Part shown: in pieces, positions 56,622 to 64,000 of the stretch
How the letters are laid out: every line of letters begins with the position of its first letter
Position numbering within the stretch: position 1 is the stretch's first letter
From: Actinoplanes xinjiangensis
Lineage (GTDB): Bacteria; Actinomycetota; Actinomycetes; Mycobacteriales; Micromonosporaceae
Direction of reading: 5' to 3'
Assembly: GCF_003148685.1 (NCBI RefSeq)
Contig: NZ_QGGR01000020.1
Coordinates: forward strand, 103,036-167,035
Length of the DNA: 64,000 bases
Notes under the pieces: generated by a model
Databases searched by the model: none
Seen by the model: only the letters and a program-made list of their open reading frames with translations
Told to the model about the DNA's origin: nothing
Made by a program: the position numbers and the translations under genes

Positions 56622-58388
56622 TCACGCGCAGCAGCTGCCGCCGGCTGACGGGGTGAGGCTGATCAGGCCGGTGACGGTGGGCAGGGCGCCGGGCTGTTCG
56701 GTGAGCGCGGCGATCTGCAGGGCCGTCTCGTGGTCCAGGCCGATCTCGTCGGCGGCGGCACGCACGGCGTCGCTGGTGCTCGCGGCGCCGGGCAGCAGGG
56801 CCAGGGTCGCGGTGGCGAGCTTGACCGGCACGTCCGGGGCGAGGCCGAAGCGGGCGGCGATCTCGCGGGCGGCGTTCTCCGCCCCGAGGTTGGAGCTGCA
56901 CACCCCGGTCTCGGGCAGGTCGAGCTGGACGTCGTCGGCGGCGTCGAAGTCCCCGACCAGCGCGGCGCCGATCGAGCGGACCTGCTCGTAGCCGGTGGCC
57001 ATCAGGAACGTGGGAGCCCGGCCGTAGGACTTCATGCCGACGGCGTAGTAGTTCGGCTCCGGCTGGCCGAGCTCCCGGTAGCCGTGCGGGGCGACCGAGC
57101 CGCAGGAGTGCTCGTTAGGGTCGATCAGGTCGGCCAGGGTGCGGGTGCAGCCCAGGATCGGGTCCAGGTCGAGGCGCAGTTCGGTGGCGAAGGAGTGGTC
57201 GGGCCGGAACCCGGTCGCCGACACCACCCGGTCACCGGTGATGGTGCGCCCGTCGGCAGCGACCAATTCGATGCCGGTGCCGGTGCCGGTGCCGGTGCCG
57301 GTGCGGCGCACGGCGTGCACCCCGAACCCGGTCACCAGGGTGATCTTGCCGGTGTCGACCAGGGCGCGCAGGCCGCTGCCGAGCGCGCCACGGGCGGGCA
57401 GTTCGTCGGCGTCCTCACCACCGAACGCGCGTTGCGCGGAGCCGCCGCGTACCGCCCAGGTGATGCGGGTGCCGGTAGCGGTGTCGGCGAGCCGTGCCAG
57501 GTCGAGCAGGGTGTTCGCAGCCGAGTGCCCGGACCCGACGACGATGGTGTGGGCGCCTGCGTGGGTGTCGCGGTCGGCGCCGAGCACGTCCGGCAGGGCG
57601 TGGTTGATCAGGTCAGCCGCCTCGGGCTCGCCGTGGGCGGGCAGGCCGTTGACGCCGAGCGGGTTGGGGCTGCGCCAGGTGCCGGACGCGTCGATGACCG
57701 CGCTGGCGGTGATCTCGGTGCCGTCGGCAAGGCGCACGACGAACGGCAGGTCGACACGGCCGGCGGTGCGGACCCGGTCGACGCCGACGCGGCTCATCGC
57801 CACGACGCGGGCGCCGAAGCGCAGGCGCGGCGCGATGGCGGGCAGCTTGGCCAGCGGCTGCAAGTACTCCTCGACCAGTTGCCCGCCGGTGGGCAGCGCC
57901 TCGTCGTCCGGGGCGGCCCAGCCTGCGGCGTCGAGCAGCCGGCGGGCGGCGGAGTCGATGTTGTAGCGCCACGGGCTGAACAGGCTCACATGCGCCCACT
58001 GCCGCACCGACGCCGCGGCGCTGTCACCGGCTTCCAGGACCAGGAACGGCACCTGCCGCTCGTGCAGGTGCGCGGCGGCGGCCAGACCGACCGGCCCGGC
58101 ACCGATTACCACGACCGGCAGCTCCCCGGGCTGGTCGCCGCCGGTCGGCTGAGGCCGGGCGGCCGGAGTCGGGAGCACCTCGTCGGTGGTGCCGGCCGGG
58201 GCGCAGCAGCCCGCCTCAGCGGTGTCGGTGGCCTGCGGCTCGGGGGCGCAGCAGCCGTCACCGGCGGCGACCGCCTCGTCCTTGGCGGCCGGGGCGCAGC
58301 AGGCGTCCGCCTGGGCGGCGGCCTCAGCAGTGCCGCAACACGGGTCCTGCTCGACGATCGGGAGCGAAGTGCTGGCGTTGCTGGTCAT
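56622..58388 (-). CDS. arsO: ArsO-like flavoprotein with Cys-Cys tails
   Basis: Encodes 588 residues. A non-conserved N-terminal extension of about 90 residues carries four Cys pairs (C17C18, C30C31, C46C47, C61C62), three of them as CCAP, and the C-terminus ends SCCA. The core (about 90-500) is a flavin monooxygenase: FAD loop VIGAGPVGLAAAA (95-107), NAD(P) loop VVGSGHSAANTLLDLA and SATGFRPDHSFATEL. The family is the ArsO flavoproteins of actinobacterial arsenic islands. The Cys pairs may bind As(III). A (CCGGTG)n hexamer repeat (57273-57303) codes for a Gly-Thr stretch. Start follows GGAG. Confidence 0.8.
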   Translation of the reverse strand: MTSNASTSLPIVEQDPCCGTAEAAAQADACCAPAAKDEAVAAGDGCCAPEPQATDTAEAGCCAPAGTTDEVLPTPAARPQPTGGDQPGELPVVVIGAGPVGLAAAAHLHERQVPFLVLEAGDSAAASVRQWAHVSLFSPWRYNIDSAARRLLDAAGWAAPDDEALPTGGQLVEEYLQPLAKLPAIAPRLRFGARVVAMSRVGVDRVRTAGRVDLPFVVRLADGTEITASAVIDASGTWRSPNPLGVNGLPAHGEPEAADLINHALPDVLGADRDTHAGAHTIVVGSGHSAANTLLDLARLADTATGTRITWAVRGGSAQRAFGGEDADELPARGALGSGLRALVDTGKITLVTGFGVHAVRRTGTGTGTGTGIELVAADGRTITGDRVVSATGFRPDHSFATELRLDLDPILGCTRTLADLIDPNEHSCGSVAPHGYRELGQPEPNYYAVGMKSYGRAPTFLMATGYEQVRSIGAALVGDFDAADDVQLDLPETGVCSSNLGAENAAREIAARFGLAPDVPVKLATATLALLPGAASTSDAVRAAADEIGLDHETALQIAALTEQPGALPTVTGLISLTPSAGGSCCA

Positions 58389-58443
58389 GACGAGGACTCC
58401 TTGGTGAAGGCAGAATGGGCCGGGTGCGGCGTCGGGCCGACGG

Positions 58444-58599
58444 TCAGCGCAGCCCGTAGGTGGTGGTCAGCGCCCTCGTGCGGGCGGCCGAGAAGTGGGT
58501 GTCGGCGCGGCACGCTGCGGTGCACACCTGGGAGCAGGAGTCGCAGAACGACACGGTCGCCAGCGTGGCGGCCCGGTTACGACGCAGGAAGCGGAACAT
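58444..58599 (-). CDS. Small Cys-rich protein of the ars island
   Basis: Encodes 51 residues, too short for ordinary gene finding. MFRFLRRNRAATLATVSFCD, then SCSQVCTAACRADTHFS; four cysteines within 14 residues (C-x2-C-x3-C-x3-C) are well placed to bind metal. AAGGGG lies about eight bases before the ATG. It is the first gene of the minus-strand transcript and precedes the ArsO-like gene. It faces the ArsR gene across a palindromic operator. Role unknown, but a metal chaperone or sensor fits. Confidence 0.7.
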   Translation of the reverse strand: MFRFLRRNRAATLATVSFCDSCSQVCTAACRADTHFSAARTRALTTTYGLR

Positions 58600-58622
58600 C
58601 AGCCAACCCCTTGGTTAGGTGT

Positions 58623-58664
58623 TCGTCTAAACAACGAAGCCCATGTTGCCTTCTGCTTAGACGA
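58623..58664. promoter_or_regulatory. ArsR operator, divergent
   Basis: Perfect inverted repeat TCGTCTAA (58623-58630) and TTAGACGA (58657-58664), 26-base spacer. It is the intergenic region shared by the small Cys protein (-) and ArsR (+). The arms have the AT-rich character expected of ArsR/SmtB sites. Confidence 0.6.
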
Positions 58665-58680
58665 GTGTCAACCTAGACTC

Positions 58681-59040
58681 ATGTCGAAGTCACCCGCTCC
58701 GGTACTGATTGCCGAGTCGTGCTGCCCACCACTGACGGACGCCCGAATCCCGGCCGACACCGCGCTGGCGCTGGCGCCGGCATTCAAGGCCCTGGGCGAC
58801 CCGGTGCGGCTGCAACTGATGTCGATGATCGCCTCAGCCCCCGACGGGGAGGCATGCGTGTGCGACCTGACGCCCGCATTCGACCTGACCGGCCCCACCA
58901 TCTCCCATCACCTGCGCACGCTGCGCGAAGCCGGCCTGGTCACCGCGGAACGGCGCGGCACGTGGGTGTACTACCGCGCCCAGGCCGGGCTGATGCGGCA
59001 GCTCGCCGGTCTGCTGGCCGTCGACGCCCTGGTCAGCTGA
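58681..59040 (+). CDS. arsR: ArsR-family repressor
   Basis: Encodes 119 residues. Winged helix: FKALGDPVRLQLMSMIA, CDLTPAFDLTGPTISHHLRT, then LREAGLVTAERRGTWVYYR. Candidate As(III) cysteines: C14C15 (ESCCPP) and C59/C61 (ACVCDL), the latter being the position used in several bacterial ArsR proteins. It is transcribed away from the small Cys protein and is the probable repressor of the arsenic island. The 3' end is close to the convergent flavoprotein reductase. Confidence 0.92.
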   Translation: MSKSPAPVLIAESCCPPLTDARIPADTALALAPAFKALGDPVRLQLMSMIASAPDGEACVCDLTPAFDLTGPTISHHLRTLREAGLVTAERRGTWVYYRAQAGLMRQLAGLLAVDALVS

Positions 59041-59056
59041 CCAACACAGAGCTGTC

Positions 59057-60430
59057 TTACTTCTGCCCGTCGGCTGACCAGCGCTGGGCGGCGACCTGGA
59101 CGGCGTCCCACGGGCTGCCCAAGGGTGGGGTGTAGGACAGGTCGAGGTCGCTGACCTGGTCGACGCTCGCACCGTGGTGCAGAGCGGTGGCGTAGATGTC
59201 GACGCGTTTGGCGACCGACGCGTCGCGGTGGCCGACTAGCTGGGCGCCGAGGAGCTGGTCGGTGTCGGGGTGACCGGTGACGGCGATGCTGATCGTCCGG
59301 GCGCCCGGGTAGTAGGCCTTGTGATCGTCCGCGGTGGTCAGCACCGTTCGGGAGGCGAGGTTGCGAGCGGCGGCGTCGCGGTCGCGTAGGCCGGTGCGGG
59401 CGGCGACCAGGTCGAAGACCTTCACCACCTGGGTGCCGAGGGATCCGGCGAAATAGCGTTCGCCGCCGGCGGCGTTCTCCCCGGCTGCCCGGCCCTGCTT
59501 GTGTGCGGTACTGCCCAGCGGCATGTACATGTTCACCCCGAGCAGCCGGTGATACGTGTGCACGCAGTCCCCAGCGGCGTAGATGCCCGGGATGTTGGTG
59601 CGCATCCGGGAGTCCACCGCGATCGCCTGGCCCGCGCCGAGAGTGACGCCCGCAGTCCTGGCCAGCGCGGTGTCCGGCCGCACTCCGACCACGACCAGTA
59701 GCAGATCGGCGGCGAGCGTCACGTCGTCGCCGGCCTGCCGGCCGGTGATCTCCAGGCCGGTCGCCCCCTTCGCGACGCCGGTGACCGTGGTGCCGGTCAG
59801 CACCGTCACGCCCCGGCCGATCAACTCGTCCTCGACCAGGGCGGCCAGTGGCGCGTCGAGGGTGCCGAGGACCTGCGGGAGCTGCTCCACGACGGTGACG
59901 GCGACCCCTCGGGCGGTCAGGGCTTCGGCCATCTCCAGGCCGATGTAGCCGGCCCCGATGATCACCGCGGTGGCCGGGTTGCGGTCCAGGGAGGCGGTGA
60001 GCGCGAACGTATCGGTCATCGTGTGCAGCAGGTGCACCCCGTCGTCGGCGCCCAGCCGGTCGAGGCCGCCGATCGGGGGCCGGACCGGGGTGGCGCCGGT
60101 GCCGATGACCAGGCTGTCGTAGGGCAGGCCTTCTTCGCGGCCGTCGGCGCCGGTGACCGTGAGGATGCGCGCCTGCGGGTCGATGCGCCGGGCTCGGGTG
60201 TCGAGCTGGAGCTGCAGCCCGGCCGTGTCGAGGTCGGCGCGGGTGCGATGCGCCAGCGATCGCCAGTCCGGGACCTCACCGGACACGTGGTACGGGATGC
60301 CGCAGATCGAATAGTTCGGGAAGGCGTCGGCCACCAGCAGCAGCGGCTCCACCCCTGGGTCCACCTGCCGGGCCCGCAGACCGGCACTGATGCCGGCGTC
60401 ACTGCCTCCGACGATCACCAGACGACTCAT
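59057..60430 (-). CDS. CoA-disulfide reductase-like FAD oxidoreductase
   Basis: Encodes 457 residues. FAD loop VIVGGSDAGISAG (5-17), redox-type cysteine C43 in YSICGIPYHVSG, NAD(P) loop VIIGAGYIGLEMAEAL (about 155-170), GIYAAGDC for FAD and a C-terminal dimerisation domain (YPGARTISIAVTG). This is the CoA-disulfide reductase/NADH oxidase group with one active-site Cys, without the rhodanese tail. In an arsenic island it may keep thiols reduced. Its gene faces the ArsR-phosphatase fusion across 200 bases. Confidence 0.82.
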   Translation of the reverse strand: MSRLVIVGGSDAGISAGLRARQVDPGVEPLLLVADAFPNYSICGIPYHVSGEVPDWRSLAHRTRADLDTAGLQLQLDTRARRIDPQARILTVTGADGREEGLPYDSLVIGTGATPVRPPIGGLDRLGADDGVHLLHTMTDTFALTASLDRNPATAVIIGAGYIGLEMAEALTARGVAVTVVEQLPQVLGTLDAPLAALVEDELIGRGVTVLTGTTVTGVAKGATGLEITGRQAGDDVTLAADLLLVVVGVRPDTALARTAGVTLGAGQAIAVDSRMRTNIPGIYAAGDCVHTYHRLLGVNMYMPLGSTAHKQGRAAGENAAGGERYFAGSLGTQVVKVFDLVAARTGLRDRDAAARNLASRTVLTTADDHKAYYPGARTISIAVTGHPDTDQLLGAQLVGHRDASVAKRVDIYATALHHGASVDQVSDLDLSYTPPLGSPWDAVQVAAQRWSADGQK

Positions 60431-60620
60431 GTTCCACCCGTTTTCCGTGGGAGAGGGATGTGACGGCACGCGACCCTGATCCGGCAGACCACCGGGGACG
60501 ACGCCGGCAGATGAACACCGCGTGGCGCCCCGGCCGAACGGTTCCGGGCCCGGCGGATGTCTGCTGCCGTGGACAGGAGTTCACCTGGGCTCGCTTGCGC
60601 CCACGCTAAAGCTCAGTCAT

Positions 60621-60633
60621 CATTGAGTCAATG
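60621..60633. promoter_or_regulatory. Operator overlapping the ArsR-phosphatase start
   Basis: CATTGA-G-TCAATG is a perfect palindrome whose last three bases form the ATG start codon at 60631. The gene has no ribosome site, so a leaderless transcript and autorepression by the encoded ArsR domain are plausible. Confidence 0.55.
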
Positions 60634-61320
60634 AACGCTGAATCTTTGTCGTTGACGGCGCGGGCCCGAGTCCACGCGGCGCTCGGCGACCCCGCCCGCC
60701 TCGCCATCGTCGACGCGCTCACCCTCGGCGACGCCTCTCCCGGGGAGATCGCCACCGACCTCGCCATGCCCACCAACCTCGTCGCCCACCACGTCAAGGT
60801 CCTTCAAGAAGCCGGTCTGCTGATGCGCAGCCGCTCCGAAGGCGATCGCCGGCGCACCTACCTGCAGCTGGTCCCGGGCGTGCTGTCCACGCTGAGCGCA
60901 CCACGGCTCGACGCCGGACAACGCGTGGTGTTCGTCTGCACCCACAACTCCGCCCGCTCCCAGCTCGCCGCCGCCCTGTGGCGGAGGCGGATCGGCGGCC
61001 AGGTCACCTCCGCCGGCACCGTCCCCGCGCAGCGGGTGCACCCCCGGGCGGTGCGGGTCGCCCACTCCCACGGTCTGATCCTCGACCCGACCGGCACCAA
61101 CCACGTCGACGACGTCGTCGGTGACGGCGACCTGATCATCGCCGTCTGCGACAACGCCCACGAAGACCTCACCGGCGGTATCCGGCCCCGGCTGCACTGG
61201 TCCGTGTCCGACCCCGTCCGCGTCGACACCGACGAAGCGTTCGAGGCCGCCTACACCGACCTCGCCGACCGCATCGACCGGATCGCGCCCGCCCTGACCA
61301 CCGGAGCCGACCATGGCTGA
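60631..61320 (+). CDS. ArsR-LMW phosphatase fusion
   Basis: Encodes 229 residues. Residues 1-90 are an ArsR-type winged helix (HAALGDPARLAIVDAL, DLAMPTNLVAHHVKVLQE, RSEGDRRRTYLQL). Residues 96-225 are a low-molecular-weight phosphatase/arsenate reductase fold with C103 and R109 in VCTHNSARSQ. Such fusions occur in actinobacterial arsenic islands, joining a repressor with a reductase. There is only one other Cys in the phosphatase part (C161-like), so the reductase mechanism may need another thiol. Overlaps the next gene by eight bases. Confidence 0.88.
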   Translation: MNAESLSLTARARVHAALGDPARLAIVDALTLGDASPGEIATDLAMPTNLVAHHVKVLQEAGLLMRSRSEGDRRRTYLQLVPGVLSTLSAPRLDAGQRVVFVCTHNSARSQLAAALWRRRIGGQVTSAGTVPAQRVHPRAVRVAHSHGLILDPTGTNHVDDVVGDGDLIIAVCDNAHEDLTGGIRPRLHWSVSDPVRVDTDEAFEAAYTDLADRIDRIAPALTTGADHG

Positions 61321-61972
61321 CCTGACCCACTCCGACCTGCGCGACCTCTCCGTCGACCAGGACCTCGCTCTGCGGACCGCCGCGGTGCGGCTGGCCGCCG
61401 AGTTCGCCGGCCTCTACGGCGCGGAAACCATCGAACGGTTTCTGCACACCAGCTACGACCAGTTCGCCACCGCCCACACCGTGCCGAACTACCTGCCCCT
61501 GCTCGCCGAACGCTTCGCCCGCCAGCGCCTACAGGCCCTGGCCCGGGTCGAAGGCCACCAACGCGACGGCAAACCGGTCGTGCTGTTCCTGTGCACCCAC
61601 AACGCCGGCCGCTCCCAGATGGCCCTCGGCTTCTTCACCGCCCTCGCCGGCGACCGGGCGGTCGCCTGGTCCGGCGGCTCCGAACCCGGCGCCACCATCA
61701 ACCCGGCCGCGATCACCGCGATGGGCGAACGCGGCATCGACATCACCGGCGAGTACCCGAAACCCTGGACCGACGAGATCGTCCGCGCCGCCGACGTGGT
61801 CATCACCATGGGCTGCGGCGACGCCTGCCCCGTCTTCCCCGGCACCCGGTACGAGAACTGGGAGGTCGAAGACCCCGACGGCCTCACCGGCGAGCAGGTC
61901 CGCCCGATCCGCGACGACCTCGAACGCCGCGTCCGCACCCTGCTCGACCAGCTCGCCATCCCCGCGCGCTGA
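61313..61972 (+). CDS. arsC: Arsenate reductase with N-terminal helical domain
   Basis: Encodes 219 residues. The first 85 residues form a helical bundle (LAAEFAGLYGAETIERFL, NYLPLLAERFARQRLQAL) found in a subset of actinobacterial ArsC proteins. The C-terminal domain is a thioredoxin-coupled ArsC: P-loop C94-x5-R100 (CTHNAGRS), and the Cys pair C168 and C172 (MGCGDACP). It reduces arsenate to arsenite. It overlaps the ArsR fusion by eight bases, so it is coupled to its repressor. Confidence 0.9.
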   Translation: MADLTHSDLRDLSVDQDLALRTAAVRLAAEFAGLYGAETIERFLHTSYDQFATAHTVPNYLPLLAERFARQRLQALARVEGHQRDGKPVVLFLCTHNAGRSQMALGFFTALAGDRAVAWSGGSEPGATINPAAITAMGERGIDITGEYPKPWTDEIVRAADVVITMGCGDACPVFPGTRYENWEVEDPDGLTGEQVRPIRDDLERRVRTLLDQLAIPAR

Positions 61973-62012
61973 ACCCACTTCCACCGACACGACCCGGAGT
62001 CACACCACTCTC

Positions 62013-62753
62013 ATGCACCAGACAACTTTGTGGCGGCGGCTGCTCGCCGAGTTCCTCGGCACCGCGCTGCTGGTCACCGCCGTCGTCGGCTCCGGCATTA
62101 TGGCGGTCGAGCTGTCACCCAACGACGTCGGCCTGCAGCTGCTGGAGAACTCGGTCCCGACCGCGTTCGCCCTCGGCGCGCTGATCCTGACCTTCGGCCC
62201 GGTCTCCGGCGCCCACTTCAACCCGGTCGTGTCGGCCGCCGACTGGTTCCTCGGCCGCCGCCACGGCACCGGCCTCACCCTCACCGACCTCGGCGGGTAC
62301 GCCGTCGCGCAGACCCTCGGCGCGATCGCCGGCTCGATCCTGGCGAACCTGATGTTCGACCTGGCCCCCATCACGATGTCGACGAAACAACGCGCCGACG
62401 GCCACCTGTGGCTCGGGGAGATCGTCGCCGTCGTCGGCCTGCTGCTGCTGATCTTCGCGCTCGTCCGATCCGGCCGGGCCTCCGTCGCGCCGGCTGCGGT
62501 CGGCGCGTACATCGGCGCCGCCTACTGGTTCACCAGCAGCACCAGCTTCGCCAACCCGGCCGTCACCGTCGGCCGCGCCTTCACCGACACGTTCGCCGGC
62601 ATCGCCCCGGCCTCCGTGCCCGGCTTCGTCGTCGCCCAACTCGTCGGCCTGCTGCTCGGGGTCGGCCTGGTGCTGGCGCTGTATCCGCACGCCGGCGAGA
62701 ACGCCGACGCCGTCGTCGTCCCGCACGACGCCGACCCGGTCCGCCGCCCGTGA
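62013..62753 (+). CDS. Aquaglyceroporin (AqpS-like arsenite channel)
   Basis: Encodes 246 residues with six membrane helices and two half-helices: N70-P71-V72 (HFNPVVS) and N181-P182-A183 (FANPAVT), where the first NPA is altered to NPV. GYAVAQTLGAIAGS and a C-terminal PGFVVAQLVGLLLGVG complete the MIP fold. MIP channels inside arsenic clusters (AqpS) release arsenite made by ArsC down its gradient. No ArsB/Acr3 pump lies in the window. Overlaps the following gene by four bases (GTGA). Confidence 0.85.
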   Translation: MHQTTLWRRLLAEFLGTALLVTAVVGSGIMAVELSPNDVGLQLLENSVPTAFALGALILTFGPVSGAHFNPVVSAADWFLGRRHGTGLTLTDLGGYAVAQTLGAIAGSILANLMFDLAPITMSTKQRADGHLWLGEIVAVVGLLLLIFALVRSGRASVAPAAVGAYIGAAYWFTSSTSFANPAVTVGRAFTDTFAGIAPASVPGFVVAQLVGLLLGVGLVLALYPHAGENADAVVVPHDADPVRRP

Positions 62754-63364
62754 GCACCGACATCCCGGCGCTGCTCGCGGGCACCACCCGCGAACTGACG
62801 GACCGCTTCGACGGCGTCCATCCGGCCGACACCGTGGCCCACTACGTCACCGACTCCTACGTCGCCCTTCACCGCACCGCCTTCGCCGACCCCCGGCTGC
62901 CGGAACTCACCGAGCGGTTCGCCGTCGACCGGCTCACCGCACTGGCCCCGGCCGGCGGCGCCGACCGTACGCCGTCGGTGCTGTTCATCTGCATCCACAA
63001 CGCCGGCCGTTCCCAGATGGCCGCCGCCCTGATGCACCACTATGCCGACGGGGCGGTGCGGGTGCATTCGGGCGGCTCGCAGCCCGCCGCGACGGTGTCG
63101 AAGTCGGCCGCCGCCGTGCTGGCCGAACGCGGGCTCACCCTCGACGACGCCTACTCCAAGCCGATCACCGCCGAGATCCTGGCCGGCGTCGACGTGGTCG
63201 TCATCGCTGGCGGCGGCGACGCCGTCCCGCGGCTGCCCGGACCTCGCTACGAGACCTGGGATCTGCCCCACCCGCCCGGCGACGACCTCGACGGTGTGCG
63301 CGCCGTCCGCGACGAGATCGACACCCGGGTCCAAGCCCTGCTCAGCCAGCTCACCACCCACTGA
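62750..63364 (+). CDS. ArsC paralog without resolving cysteines
   Basis: Encodes 204 residues. Residues 1-70 are the helical N-terminal domain (LAGTTRELTDRFDG, FADPRLPELTERFAV). The phosphatase-like domain keeps C81 and R87 (CIHNAGRS), but the site of the usual MGCGDACP reads AGGGDAVP (G154, V158), so both resolving Cys are lost. It cannot use the normal ArsC disulfide relay; it may be a phosphatase, a binding protein, or depend on mycothiol. GTG start overlaps the channel stop. Confidence 0.8.
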   Translation: MSTDIPALLAGTTRELTDRFDGVHPADTVAHYVTDSYVALHRTAFADPRLPELTERFAVDRLTALAPAGGADRTPSVLFICIHNAGRSQMAAALMHHYADGAVRVHSGGSQPAATVSKSAAAVLAERGLTLDDAYSKPITAEILAGVDVVVIAGGGDAVPRLPGPRYETWDLPHPPGDDLDGVRAVRDEIDTRVQALLSQLTTH

Positions 63365-63375
63365 TAGGAATCACC

Positions 63376-63786
63376 ATGAGCGACACCAAGCCCACCGTCC
63401 TGTTTGTCTGCGTCCACAACGCGGGCCGCTCCCAGATGGCCGCCGGCTGGCTGCGCCACCTCGCCGGCGACAAGGTCGAGGTCCGCTCCGCCGGCTCCGA
63501 GCCCGCCGAGACGATCAACCCGGCCGCGGTCGAGGCGATGAAGGAGGTCGGCATCGACATCACCGACCAGACCCCCACCAAGCTCACCTGGGACGCCGCC
63601 AAGGAGTCCGACGCCATCATCACCATGGGCTGCGGCGACGCCTGCCCCGTCTTCCCCGGCAAGCGGTACGAGGACTGGAAGCTGGAGGACCCCGCCGGCA
63701 AGGGCGTCGACTCCGTCCGGCCGATCCGCGACGAGATCAAGGCCCGCATCGAGGTGCTGCTCGCCGACCTGCTCCCCGCCTCCTGA
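63376..63786 (+). CDS. arsC: Arsenate reductase ArsC (thioredoxin-type)
   Basis: Encodes 136 residues, the short form of ArsC. P-loop C12-x5-R18 (CVHNAGRS) and resolving C86 and C90 (MGCGDACP) are intact; RSAGSEPAETINPAAVEAM and PIRDEIKARIEVLL complete the fold. It is a thioredoxin-dependent arsenate reductase. The next gene is thioredoxin reductase, whose ATG overlaps this stop, giving a complete electron supply chain. Confidence 0.92.
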   Translation: MSDTKPTVLFVCVHNAGRSQMAAGWLRHLAGDKVEVRSAGSEPAETINPAAVEAMKEVGIDITDQTPTKLTWDAAKESDAIITMGCGDACPVFPGKRYEDWKLEDPAGKGVDSVRPIRDEIKARIEVLLADLLPAS

Positions 63787-64000
63787 TGGAGTCGATCCGC
63801 GATCTGATCATCATCGGGTCCGGACCGTCGGGCTACACCGCGGCGTTGTATGCGGCCCGGGCGAACCTCAATCCCCTGGTGATCGAGGGTGTCAACTCCG
63901 GTGGTGCCCTGATGACCACCACCGAGGTGGAGAACTTCCCGGGGCACCGGGACGGCATCATGGGTCCCGAGCTGATGGACAACATGCGGGCCCAGGCGGA
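63786..64000 (+). CDS. Thioredoxin reductase, 5' part (cut by window end)
   Basis: The first 71 residues are present: FAD loop IIIGSGPSGYTAALYAARAN, IEGVNSGGALMTTTEVENFP and HRDGIMGPELMDNM, which match TrxB. The redox CxxC lies beyond the window. It overlaps ArsC by one base. The ArsT-type thioredoxin reductases in actinobacterial arsenic islands have the same position, so it probably recycles the thioredoxin used by ArsC. Confidence 0.9.
   Translation, partial: MESIRDLIIIGSGPSGYTAALYAARANLNPLVIEGVNSGGALMTTTEVENFPGHRDGIMGPELMDNMRAQA

Noticed and set aside
1..64000. tRNA, rRNA and CRISPR features
   Set aside because: I looked for T-loop signatures, conserved rRNA segments and regularly spaced repeats and saw none.

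Overview
The window is very GC-rich DNA with dense genes, frequent ATGA/GTGA start-stop overlaps, many GTG starts and several apparently leaderless promoters. It carries a mycosin-type protease, F420-type and hemerythrin chemistry, and many small regulators and modifying enzymes. This points to a soil actinomycete; the protein flavour suggests Micromonosporaceae such as Actinoplanes, which is an inference. No rRNA, tRNA or CRISPR array was seen.

Region 1 (1-15.7 kb): small membrane proteins, a LysR/EamA exporter pair, an APH-type kinase, a methyltransferase, an MFS efflux pump in operon with its TetR repressor (clear 28-bp operator), a zinc-ribbon protein, a NUDIX hydrolase, a patch of decayed genes (9.4-11.8 kb) containing a dispersed palindromic repeat, an F420-type/hemerythrin fusion, and a TetR facing an SDR plus aldo/keto reductase pair across two palindromic operators. 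The SDR lacks its Ser/Tyr/Lys catalytic residues.

Region 2 (15.7-44.9 kb): a cobalamin-riboswitch-controlled cbtB-cbtA-phosphatase operon, a mycosin, a MarR-FAD monooxygenase operon with a perfect operator, a secreted copper-radical oxidase with a ricin domain, several APH kinases and GNAT acetyltransferases, a SpeD-like/GNAT pair, a tandem pair of unknown helical proteins, a four-gene MerR-type metal-response operon, a diguanylate cyclase, and a secreted pseudo-trypsin with fascin-like repeats.

Region 3 (45,001-51,751): a complete Tn3-family transposon with near-identical 38-bp terminal repeats and a perfect 5-bp target duplication (ATATC). It holds a full transposase, two unknown passenger genes, remnants of older transposases, a palindromic recombination site and a TnpI-like tyrosine recombinase broken by two single-base frameshifts. 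It sits in a graveyard of older mobile-element relics on both sides (43.2 kb, 51.8 kb, 53.5 kb).

Region 4 (51.8-64 kb): an S1-domain protein, a NUDIX and a P-loop kinase, an ABC-2 permease, then an arsenic detoxification island: ArsO-like flavoprotein with Cys-Cys tails, a small Cys-rich protein, ArsR, a CoA-disulfide-reductase-like enzyme, an ArsR-phosphatase fusion, three ArsC-type proteins (one lacking the resolving cysteines), an aquaglyceroporin as probable arsenite exit channel, and the start of a thioredoxin reductase. Within the window the island has no ArsB or Acr3 pump, so reduction by ArsC followed by channel-mediated efflux is the likely logic.
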